Source: Nitrospiria bacterium (lineage in GTDB: Bacteria > Nitrospirota > CAKKRA01 > 9FT-COMBO-42-15). Taken from it: 5,194 bases of DNA. Numbering within the stretch: position 1 is the stretch's first letter; the number at the start of each line of letters is the position of its first letter. A program made the position numbers and the translations under genes. Under the pieces are notes generated by a model. It had not been told where the DNA came from. It made no database searches and saw only the letters and a program-made list of their open reading frames with translations. Where the stretch lies: assembly GCA_919902475.1 (NCBI GenBank), contig CAKKRA010000150.1, positions 1-5,194 of the forward strand, read 5' to 3'. This document shows positions 1 to 5,194 of this stretch, one piece after another.

Positions 1-1
1 C

Positions 2-790
2 TCTGCCTCTGCTGCTGCTTATGCTGCAAGGGCAGGGATGAAGGCATTTATACTCATACCTGAGGGAAAGATTGCACTTGGAAAACTCGCACAGGCAATG
101 ATACACTGCGCTGTAGTTGTGCAGATAGAAGGGAATTTTGACGAGGCATTAAATATTGTAAAAGGGATTACAGAGAAATATCCAATTACAATTGTTAACT
201 CTATTAATCCCTACAGGATTGAAGGCCAGAAGAGCGCTGCATTTGAGGTGTGCGACCAGCTCGGTTCTGCGCCGGCATACCACTTTCTGCCTGTTGGAAA
301 TGCAGGAAATATTACTGCCTACTGGCGCGGATATAAAACATATAAGGAAAAAGGAAAGACAAGCGCCTTGCCAAGGATGATGGGTTTTCAGGCAGCAGGC
401 GCTGCGCCGATTGTTCTCGGCAAGATTGTTGAGAAGCCGAGGACCATTGCAACTGCAATCAGAATAGGCAATCCAGCAAACTGGATACCGGCAGTTCAGG
501 CAGCAGAGGAGTCAAACGGCAAAATAGATTCAGTAACAGATGATGAGATAATGGAGGCATACCGCATGATTGCAAGGTTAGAGGGCGTCTTTTGCGAGCC
601 TGCATCAGCAGCATCTATTGCAGGTGTGATAAAGAAGAATAGCGAAGGGATATTCAAGGAGGGCGATACGATTGTCTGCACCTTAACAGGCCACGGTTTA
701 AAGGATGCTGATATTGCAATCAAGGTGTCACAAAGGCCCACAACAGTAAAAGCAGAGATAGGAGAGGTGCTGAAGGTGCTGGGGTATTAA
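2..790 (+). CDS. thrC: Threonine synthase, 5'-truncated by the window edge
   Basis: Threonine synthase is a PLP enzyme (fold type II) that converts O-phospho-L-homoserine to L-threonine and phosphate in the cytoplasm. The frame is open from base 2, and the residues before the ATG at 38 (SASAAAYAARAG) match the family's conserved stretch after the substrate-binding loop. That ATG is therefore an internal methionine and the true start lies upstream of the window. The 262 codons seen are roughly the last three quarters of a usual ~350-residue protein. Visible motifs are the glycine-rich PLP-phosphate loop VGNAGN (293-310), the EPASAASIAG segment (596-625) and the C-terminal TGHGLKD (686-706). 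The PLP lysine would be upstream and cannot be checked. No frameshift is seen. The next gene is a candidate homoserine kinase, which would supply its substrate. Other fold-type-II enzymes such as threonine dehydratase are less likely, because the GNAGN and TGHGLKD pair is typical of ThrC. Confidence 0.95.
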   Translation, partial: SASAAAYAARAGMKAFILIPEGKIALGKLAQAMIHCAVVVQIEGNFDEALNIVKGITEKYPITIVNSINPYRIEGQKSAAFEVCDQLGSAPAYHFLPVGNAGNITAYWRGYKTYKEKGKTSALPRMMGFQAAGAAPIVLGKIVEKPRTIATAIRIGNPANWIPAVQAAEESNGKIDSVTDDEIMEAYRMIARLEGVFCEPASAASIAGVIKKNSEGIFKEGDTIVCTLTGHGLKDADIAIKVSQRPTTVKAEIGEVLKVLGY

Positions 791-802
791 CATCGTTGAC
801 GT

Positions 803-851
803 GTTGATTTGGTTGATTAAGTTTACTGGTTATTTAATTAACCCAATCAAC
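803..851. repeat. AT-rich imperfect palindrome between thrC and apgM
   Basis: Arms 803-820 and 834-851 pair over 18 positions with one T-C mismatch and one G-T wobble, around a 13-base loop. No T-run follows the right arm, so it does not look like a standard intrinsic terminator. As RNA it would form a long AU-rich hairpin in the leader of the apgM-type gene. It may be an mRNA-stability or processing element, or a small dispersed repeat. The sequence alone does not decide. Confidence 0.6.
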
Positions 852-859
852 TTATTCAA

Positions 860-883
860 CTATTAAACTATTAAACTAAATTA
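860..883. repeat. Short tandem repeat, CTATTAAA units
   Basis: Two exact copies of the 8-mer CTATTAAA (860-867, 868-875) are followed by a degenerate third (CTAAATTA, 876-883). The bases just before also carry CAAC-TTATT-CAAC-TATT patterning that grades into the palindrome. The tract ends at the ribosome-binding site of the apgM-type gene. The low-complexity AT content could keep the translation start unstructured, which is inference. Confidence 0.5.
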
Positions 884-894
884 GGAAAGGAGCC

Positions 895-2115
895 ATGAAA
901 TACATAATTTTACTTTGTGATGGAATGGGGGATTACCCCATAGCAGAATTGGGGAATAAGACGCCTATGCAGGCTGCTAAAACACCGAATATGGATGAGC
1001 TTGCAAAAAACGGCGAGGTTGGTATGGCAAAGACAACACCGGATGGGTTTTCACCGGGAAGCGATGTAACAAATTTATCTATACTCGGCTATGACCCAAA
1101 GAAGTATTATACAGGAAGGTCGCCTCTTGAGGCCGCAAGCATCGGTATATCTCTTGACAAGGATGATGTTGCATACAGGTGCAATCTTGTTACACTTAAG
1201 GCAAAGGATAACACTTATGATATTGAAGAATTGAGCCCAAGCCTTATCATGGATGACTACAGCTCAGGACATATTACAACAGATGAGGCAGTTGAGCTTA
1301 TAAGGGAGATAAACGACCAGATAGGCACAGAGGATATACTATTTTATGCTGGAGTAAGCTACAGGCACCTTATGGTATGGAGAGGCGGAAAGGTTAAAGT
1401 GAAGTGCGTGCCCCCTCATGATATTACAGGGAAGAAGATAGGCGAATATCTGCCAAAGGGCGATGGCGACGCTATATTGAAAAAACTCATGGATGTCTCA
1501 GCAGGCGTCCTTCATTCCCATGCTGTAAACGAAGAAAGGAAGAAGGAAAATAAGAAGCCTGCAAACTGCATCTGGCTCTGGGGTCAGGGCAAGGCTCCGC
1601 AGATGCCGAAGTTTGAGAATAAATTTAAATTAAAAGGTTCAATGATATCTGCAGTTGATTTGATGAAGGGCATTGGTATATACGCTGGTTTTGATATTGT
1701 CAATGTTCCGGGCGCAACAGGCTATATTGATACAAATTATAAAGGCAAGGCAGAATATGCCTTGAAGGAGCTTGAGAAAAAGGATATTGTCTATGTGCAT
1801 GTAGAGGCGCCGGATGAGGCAAGCCATAATGGCGACCTTGCAGCAAAGGTTAAGGCGATTGAGGACTTTGACGATTTGGTAGTTGGAACAGTTATGGAAG
1901 GTATAAAGCAATTCGGCGATTATAAGATTATGGTCTTGTGCGACCACAGGACGCCGATTTCCAAAAAGACGCATACAGCAGACCCTGTGCCGTATTTAAT
2001 TTTTAGTTCAAACAAGCAGGGAAAGGTTGACGGCGCCTTTGATGAGGCGACATGTGAAAAAGGGAGGATGTTTAATCCTGCGCATAATATGATGGAGTAT
2101 TTTTTGGGGAAATGA
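895..2115 (+). CDS. apgM: Archaeal-type cofactor-independent phosphoglycerate mutase family protein; candidate homoserine kinase
   Basis: A 406-residue cytoplasmic metalloenzyme of the alkaline-phosphatase superfamily, of normal length for the ApgM family. Metal-site residues are in place: D9 in LLCDGMGD, S56 in GSDVTNLS (expected phosphoryl-carrying serine), D307 and H311 in DEASHNGD, D350-H351 in CDHRTP and H360 in KKTHTADPVP. The family's usual annotation is 2,3-bisphosphoglycerate-independent phosphoglycerate mutase (3-PG to 2-PG, glycolysis). The bacterial branch that begins like this one (DGMGDYP, PGSDVTNLSILGYDP, YTGRSPLEAASIGI) has been proposed as a homoserine kinase (TIGR02535, recalled from memory) because it sits in threonine operons lacking thrB. 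Here it lies between thrC and lysC, which favours that role. The ATG at 895 is preceded by purine-rich AGGAAAGGAG (883-892), and the protein starts directly on the conserved first strand, so the start is secure. An intrinsic terminator follows 42 bases after the stop. Family assignment is firm; substrate is open. Confidence 0.93.
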   Translation: MKYIILLCDGMGDYPIAELGNKTPMQAAKTPNMDELAKNGEVGMAKTTPDGFSPGSDVTNLSILGYDPKKYYTGRSPLEAASIGISLDKDDVAYRCNLVTLKAKDNTYDIEELSPSLIMDDYSSGHITTDEAVELIREINDQIGTEDILFYAGVSYRHLMVWRGGKVKVKCVPPHDITGKKIGEYLPKGDGDAILKKLMDVSAGVLHSHAVNEERKKENKKPANCIWLWGQGKAPQMPKFENKFKLKGSMISAVDLMKGIGIYAGFDIVNVPGATGYIDTNYKGKAEYALKELEKKDIVYVHVEAPDEASHNGDLAAKVKAIEDFDDLVVGTVMEGIKQFGDYKIMVLCDHRTPISKKTHTADPVPYLIFSSNKQGKVDGAFDEATCEKGRMFNPAHNMMEYFLGK

Positions 2116-2154
2116 CGGCTTTGTAAAAGAGGAAGGGGAGAAGGGGAATTTTGT

Positions 2155-2182
2155 AGGGCAACCCTTTAGGGTTGCTTTTTTT
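2155..2182 (+). terminator. Intrinsic terminator after the apgM-type gene
   Basis: A perfect 7-bp stem GCAACCC/GGGTTGC (2158-2164 with 2169-2175) with a TTTA loop is followed at once by seven T (2176-2182). The bases before the stem can extend the pairing through two G-U pairs and one A-U pair. This is a textbook rho-independent terminator for + strand transcription, and it should end the thrC-apgM transcript. Confidence 0.9.
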
Positions 2183-2195
2183 GCAAGGTCACTTA

Positions 2196-2211
2196 CCTGT
2201 CGGCAGACAGG
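2196..2211. repeat. Small perfect hairpin CCTGTC-GGCA-GACAGG
   Basis: Six-bp perfect arms (2196-2201 and 2206-2211) flank a four-base loop GGCA. It sits between the terminator and the larger palindromic repeat and no T-run follows. It may be part of the same repeat insertion or a separate short palindromic element. No function can be read from it. Confidence 0.55.
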
Positions 2212-2215
2212 CAGC

Positions 2216-2301
2216 CCCCTCACCCTAACCCTCTCCCCAAGGGGGAGAGGGTATTACTCTTATTTTCCTCTCCCCTCTGGGGAGAGGAGTAAGGTGAGGG
2301 G
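2216..2301. repeat. Multi-arm GC-rich palindromic repeat (REP/MITE-like) upstream of lysC
   Basis: The outer 23-base arms (2216-2238 and 2279-2301) match as inverted repeats at 20 of 23 positions and begin and end with CCCCTCACC/GGTGAGGGG. The 40-base interior carries further complementary blocks. CCCTCTCCCC (2229-2238) can pair with GGGGAGAGGG (2242-2251), and CCTCTCCCC (2267-2275) with GGGGAGAGG (2279-2287). The unit can therefore fold either as one long hairpin or as an outer stem with two inner hairpins. The CCCTCACCCTAACCCTCTCCCC style is familiar from dispersed extragenic palindromes in many bacterial genomes (recollection). No protein is encoded. Confidence 0.8.
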
Positions 2302-2312
2302 TTAAAAAAGAT

Positions 2313-2332
2313 AAAGGAGATTCATAGTAGAA
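2313..2332 (+). promoter_or_regulatory. lysC ribosome-binding site with unusually long spacing
   Basis: The only Shine-Dalgarno-like match before lysC is AAAGGAGA (2313-2320). Its AGGAG core ends 13 bases before the ATG at 2333, longer than the usual 5-9. No in-frame ATG, GTG or TTG lies between the two, and the protein start MLIVQKYGGTS fits the family exactly, so the start is kept. Initiation may be modest. Confidence 0.6.
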
Positions 2333-3556
2333 ATGTTAATAGTTCAGAAATATGGCGGCACCTCTATGGGCAGCATTGAAAGGATAAAGAATGTTGCCAG
2401 AAGGGTTGCTGCTGCAAAGGATGCAGGAGATGATGTGGTTGTTGTTGTCTCTGCCATGTCTGGCGAGACAGACAGACTGATAAGGCTTGCCAATGGCATT
2501 TCTTCAAGCCCTGATGACAGGGAGCTTGATATGCTTGTCTCAACAGGCGAGAGGGTCTCCATTGCCCTTCTTGCAATGGCGCTTATTGATATGGGCTACA
2601 AGGCAAGGTCTTTTACAGGCAGGCAGGTCGGCATTATAACAGACAGCGCGCATACTAAAGCCCGGATAGAAAAAATCACAGCAGAGCGGATAAAGGAGGC
2701 ATTAGAGGAAGGGACAATCCCGATTGTAGCAGGCTTTCAGGGCATAGATGAAAAATCTGATGTTACAACACTCGGAAGAGGCGGCTCTGATACAACTGCT
2801 GTTGCGCTTGCAGCAGCATTAAAGGCAGACATGTGCGATATCTATACAGATGTTGACGGCGTGTATACATCTGACCCCAATATAGTTCCAAATGCAAGAA
2901 AGCTAAACAAGATTTCTTATGAAGAGATGCTTGAGATGGCAAGCCTTGGCGCAAAGGTCTTGCACAGCCGCTCTGTGGAATTTGCTGCAAAATACAATGT
3001 CCCTCTGCGCGTTCTTTCAAGCTTTACCAATAACAGCGGCACATTAGTTACAAAGGAGGATAAGGATATGGAACAAGAGGCGGTCTCTGGAGTCACCTAT
3101 GACAAGAATGCATCAAAGATATCATTGATTGGTGTTCCGGATAAGCCTGGTATTGCCGGCAGGATATTTGGCGCAATATCAGATGCAAATATTATTGTTG
3201 ATATGATTATACAGAATATCAGCCAAGGGGAGCTTACAGATATATCATTTACAGTGCCAAAGGGAGACGCAAAAAAGGCAGTTGATATTATGAAGAAGAT
3301 GACAAAGGAGATAGGCGCCGCAGATGTATTGCTGAATCCTGATATTGCCAAGGTGTCTATTGTTGGCGTTGGCATGCGCTCCCACTCAGGCGTTGCTGCG
3401 AAGATGTTTGCAACGCTTGCAAAGGAGGGCATAAATATCATGATGATAAGCACATCAGAGATTAAGATATCCTGCGTTATTGATGCTAAATATACTGAGC
3501 TTGCAGTAAGGGCTTTGCATGATGCCTTTGAATTAGGAGAAAAGGTAAAGGTGTGA
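2333..3556 (+). CDS. lysC: Aspartate kinase (aspartokinase)
   Basis: Phosphorylates L-aspartate with ATP to 4-phospho-L-aspartate, the entry step to lysine (and diaminopimelate), methionine and threonine. The 407 residues match the monofunctional Bacillus/Corynebacterium-type enzyme. The N-terminal amino-acid kinase domain (about 1-235) shows KYGGTS (6-11), SGETDRL (44-50), STGERVS (70-76), GRGGSDTTA (148-156) and TDVDGVYTSDP (172-182). Two C-terminal ACT regions follow: one with PDKPGIAGRIFGAIS (269-283) and one from about 341, with ISTSEIKIS (372-380). In this family that region binds the feedback inhibitors lysine and/or threonine. No homoserine dehydrogenase domain is fused. A strong internal ribosome-binding site precedes Met246 (see the separate entry), which would yield a regulatory beta subunit. 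The gene is separated from apgM by a terminator and repeats, and cimA follows after one base, so lysC-cimA probably share a transcript. No lysine riboswitch is recognisable upstream. Confidence 0.97.
   Translation: MLIVQKYGGTSMGSIERIKNVARRVAAAKDAGDDVVVVVSAMSGETDRLIRLANGISSSPDDRELDMLVSTGERVSIALLAMALIDMGYKARSFTGRQVGIITDSAHTKARIEKITAERIKEALEEGTIPIVAGFQGIDEKSDVTTLGRGGSDTTAVALAAALKADMCDIYTDVDGVYTSDPNIVPNARKLNKISYEEMLEMASLGAKVLHSRSVEFAAKYNVPLRVLSSFTNNSGTLVTKEDKDMEQEAVSGVTYDKNASKISLIGVPDKPGIAGRIFGAISDANIIVDMIIQNISQGELTDISFTVPKGDAKKAVDIMKKMTKEIGAADVLLNPDIAKVSIVGVGMRSHSGVAAKMFATLAKEGINIMMISTSEIKISCVIDAKYTELAVRALHDAFELGEKVKV
3052..3070 (+). promoter_or_regulatory. Internal ribosome-binding site and start for a putative LysC beta subunit
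   Basis: Inside lysC, AAAGGAGG (3052-3059) precedes an in-frame ATG at 3068 (codon 246) by 8 bases, a near-ideal Shine-Dalgarno arrangement and better than that of lysC itself. Translation from here would give a 162-residue protein (3068-3556) made only of the two ACT regions. Bacillus subtilis aspartokinase II is known to be an alpha2-beta2 enzyme whose ~163-residue beta subunit comes from the same kind of internal start at nearly the same codon. The codons involved encode TKEDKDM, itself conserved in the family, so the motif could be partly a by-product of protein conservation. Confidence 0.6.
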
Positions 3557-3557
3557 T

Positions 3558-5117
3558 ATGTCAGATGTTAAATTATATGATACAACTCTAAGGGACGGGG
3601 CGCAGGCAGAGGATGTTGCCTTTCTTGTTGAGGACAAGCTGAGGATTGCGGAGAAACTGGATGCCTTTGGCATACATTATATAGAAGGCGGCTGGCCTGG
3701 CTCAAATCCAAAGGATACAGAGTTCTTTAAAAAGATAAAAAAACTGCGTCTTAAAAATTCCGAGATCGTTGCCTTTGGAAGCACAAGAAGGGCAGACCAG
3801 AAGGTATCAAAGGACTTTAATATCAGGGCGCTCCTTGATACCGGAACAAAGGCAGTAACGATTGTTGGAAAGACATGGGACCTTCATGTTACTGATGCCC
3901 TCCACATACCTTTAAAAAAGAATCTTGAATTGATATATGACTCCATTGCCTATTTAAAAGACAAGGGCAGGAAGGTCTTCTATGACGCTGAGCATTTTTT
4001 TGACGGATACAGAGCGAACCCTGAATATGCTATGCAGACCCTTGAGGCTGCAAAGAGAGGCGGCGTGGACTGCCTTGTGCTTTGTGATACAAATGGCGGC
4101 ACAATGCCTGATGTCTTAAGAGAGATATTTTTGGCTGTAAAAAATAATATTGATGCGCCGCTCGGCATCCATGCGCATAATGACGCTGAGATGGCAGTTG
4201 CGAATTCTGTTATAGCTGTTGGGCTTGGGGCTGTGCAGGTGCATGGGACGATCAACGGCATTGGCGAGAGATGCGGCAATGCAAATCTCTGCTCAATCAT
4301 CCCGAATCTGAAATTAAAGCTGAAGCTCAACTGCATTACCAATGAGCAGTTAAAAAAACTGAAAGAGGTATCGCGCTTTGTAAGCGAGATTGCAAATCTC
4401 TCTCCATTTAAGCATCAGCCTTATGTAGGCGACTCTGCATTTGCACACAAGGGCGGCATACATGTCAGCGCTGTGCTAAAAAACCCGGAGACATACGAGC
4501 ATATAAGACCTGAGCTTGTAGGCAATTATCAGAGGGTCTTGGTATCAGAGCTTTCAGGAAAGGGCAATGTATTGCGCAAGGCAGAGGAATTTAAAATTTC
4601 TTTGCCAAAGGAGAGTCCAAAGCTGAAGGAGATATTAAAGACGCTTAAAGAGCTTGAGAATCAGGGGTATCAGTTTGAGGGCGCAGAGGGCTCATTTGAG
4701 CTTTTAATGAAGAGGGCGCTCGGGACGCATAAGAGGTTCTTTGACCTCATCGGCTTCAGGGTGATTGTTGAAAAGAGAAAAGAGGGGGAGGAGCCTATCT
4801 CAGAGGCTACTATTATGTTGAAGGTTGGCGGCGAGACAGAGCATACAGCAGCAGTGGGAAGGGGCCCTGTGAATGCCTTGGACAATGCGCTCCGCAAGGC
4901 GCTTGAGAAATTTTATCCGAAATTAAAAGAGATGAGGCTGATTGACTATAAGGTGCGCGTGCTCGCAGCAAACAGGGGCACTGCGGCGAGGGTGCGTGTG
5001 CTTATTGAGTCAAGCGATAAAAAGAAGAAGTGGGGCACTGTCGGCGTGTCAGAGAATATTATGGAGGCGAGCTGGCAGGCGCTTGTAGACAGCATAGAAT
5101 ATAAGCTAATGAGTTAA
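3558..5117 (+). CDS. cimA: (R)-citramalate synthase
   Basis: Condenses pyruvate and acetyl-CoA to (R)-citramalate, the first step of a threonine-independent route to 2-oxobutyrate and isoleucine. The 519 residues fit the long CimA type of the 2-isopropylmalate/homocitrate synthase family. The N-terminal TIM barrel carries YDTTLRDGAQ (7-16, metal ligand D13 after R12), GIHAHNDAEMA (203-213, ligands H205 and H207) and GERCGNANL (236-244, ligand N241). HKGGIHVSAV (297-306) lies in the linker region with a catalytic-type histidine. From about 390 to the end there is a LeuA-type allosteric domain, where isoleucine feedback is expected. TLRDGAQAED and the EGGWPGSNPKD block separate it from LeuA, which usually has TLRDGEQ; homocitrate synthase is less likely. 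The ATG follows the lysC stop by one base with a weak upstream AAAGGTG (3547-3553), so translational coupling to lysC is likely. No terminator is visible in the 77 bases after the stop. Confidence 0.93.
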   Translation: MSDVKLYDTTLRDGAQAEDVAFLVEDKLRIAEKLDAFGIHYIEGGWPGSNPKDTEFFKKIKKLRLKNSEIVAFGSTRRADQKVSKDFNIRALLDTGTKAVTIVGKTWDLHVTDALHIPLKKNLELIYDSIAYLKDKGRKVFYDAEHFFDGYRANPEYAMQTLEAAKRGGVDCLVLCDTNGGTMPDVLREIFLAVKNNIDAPLGIHAHNDAEMAVANSVIAVGLGAVQVHGTINGIGERCGNANLCSIIPNLKLKLKLNCITNEQLKKLKEVSRFVSEIANLSPFKHQPYVGDSAFAHKGGIHVSAVLKNPETYEHIRPELVGNYQRVLVSELSGKGNVLRKAEEFKISLPKESPKLKEILKTLKELENQGYQFEGAEGSFELLMKRALGTHKRFFDLIGFRVIVEKRKEGEEPISEATIMLKVGGETEHTAAVGRGPVNALDNALRKALEKFYPKLKEMRLIDYKVRVLAANRGTAARVRVLIESSDKKKKWGTVGVSENIMEASWQALVDSIEYKLMS

Positions 5118-5119
5118 GG

Positions 5120-5194
5120 TGGTTCACGCTGAAAAATGCCCATCTGCTGCGTTGTCGCTTCGGCCTCGCATCCTCACATACTAAGATGTATGCT
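5120..5194. repeat. Left part of a probable dispersed palindromic intergenic repeat, cut by the window end
   Basis: Straight after cimA the sequence changes to a non-coding block running from GGTTCACGCTG through AAAAATGCCCATCTGCTGCG to CCTCACATAC. Near the window edge CATAC (5178-5182) can pair with GTATG (5189-5193). I recall similar CATCTGCTGCGTTG...CCTCACATAC blocks as one arm of roughly 150-base palindromic repeats in intergenic regions of Deltaproteobacteria and Nitrospirota. The central hairpin seems to lie at the window edge and the matching arm would be beyond it, so this is partly inference. Confidence 0.45.

Noticed and set aside
192..380. 62-codon open frame on the plus strand inside thrC
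   Set aside because: It is out of frame with a conserved thrC sequence and has no independent motif.
38..790. ATG at 38 as the start of thrC
   Set aside because: The frame is open to base 2 and the residues before this ATG match conserved ThrC sequence, so it is an internal methionine.
803..851. Palindrome as an intrinsic terminator of thrC
   Set aside because: The stem is AT-rich with a 13-base loop and no T-run follows the right arm.
1639..1974. 111-codon open frame on the minus strand inside the apgM-type gene
   Set aside because: It lies wholly within a well-supported gene on the other strand, has no recognisable motif and is an expected shadow. The same holds for minus-strand frames at 496-741, 2344-2576, 2763-3020, 3097-3453, 3980-4342 and 4670-4897.
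2128..2148. Purine-rich GGAAGGGGAGAAGGGG tract as a third, decayed copy of the repeat arms
   Set aside because: Similarity to the GGGGAGAGG arms is limited to short G/A-rich words and could be chance.
2008..2223. 71-codon minus-strand frame across the apgM end and the terminator
   Set aside because: It runs through the terminator hairpin and repeat sequence, and its translation looks low-complexity and unfamiliar.
2116..2332. Lysine riboswitch (L box) in front of lysC
   Set aside because: The spacer is accounted for by a terminator, a small hairpin and a palindromic repeat; no L-box conserved core was recognisable. A covariance-model search would settle it.
1..5194. A novel defence, mobile or secondary-metabolite system
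   Set aside because: All four genes belong to well-known amino-acid or central-metabolism families, with no integrase, transposase, phage or toxin-like protein in any frame.

Overview
The window is ordinary bacterial chromosome. Four genes lie on the + strand and all belong to, or sit beside, biosynthesis of aspartate-family and branched-chain amino acids: the 3' part of threonine synthase (thrC), an archaeal-type cofactor-independent phosphoglycerate mutase-like gene (apgM family), aspartate kinase (lysC) and (R)-citramalate synthase (cimA). No mobile-element gene, phage gene, defence gene, CRISPR array or RNA gene was recognised. Arginine AGG/AGA and isoleucine ATA codons are common in all four genes, so they look native to one genome. 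The proteins, the codon habit and the lysC-cimA pairing resemble Deltaproteobacteria in the broad sense, Nitrospirota and neighbouring uncultured lineages. That placement is by recollection and is only moderately certain.

Layout. 1-790: thrC, cut off at its 5' end by the window edge. 791-894: a short AT-rich spacer with an 18-bp imperfect palindrome and a small tandem repeat, then the ribosome-binding site of the next gene. 895-2115: apgM-family gene. 2116-2332: a 217-base spacer holding a strong intrinsic terminator, a small 6-bp hairpin and a multi-arm, GC-rich palindromic repeat. 2333-3556: lysC. 3558-5117: cimA, one base after the lysC stop. 5118-5194: the start of what looks like a dispersed intergenic repeat, cut by the window end.

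How the genes fit together. LysC makes the first committed step from aspartate towards lysine, methionine and threonine. ThrC makes the last step to threonine from O-phosphohomoserine. The enzyme between them, homoserine kinase, has no canonical thrB here. The apgM-type protein directly after thrC belongs to a family that has been proposed to be an alternative homoserine kinase, which would fill that gap. CimA condenses pyruvate with acetyl-CoA and opens a route to isoleucine that bypasses threonine.

The two observations most worth following are the apgM-type protein as candidate homoserine kinase, and a near-ideal internal ribosome-binding site in lysC that would give a separate regulatory beta subunit starting at Met246, as is known for Bacillus-type aspartokinase. 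The rest is repeat structure in the spacers.
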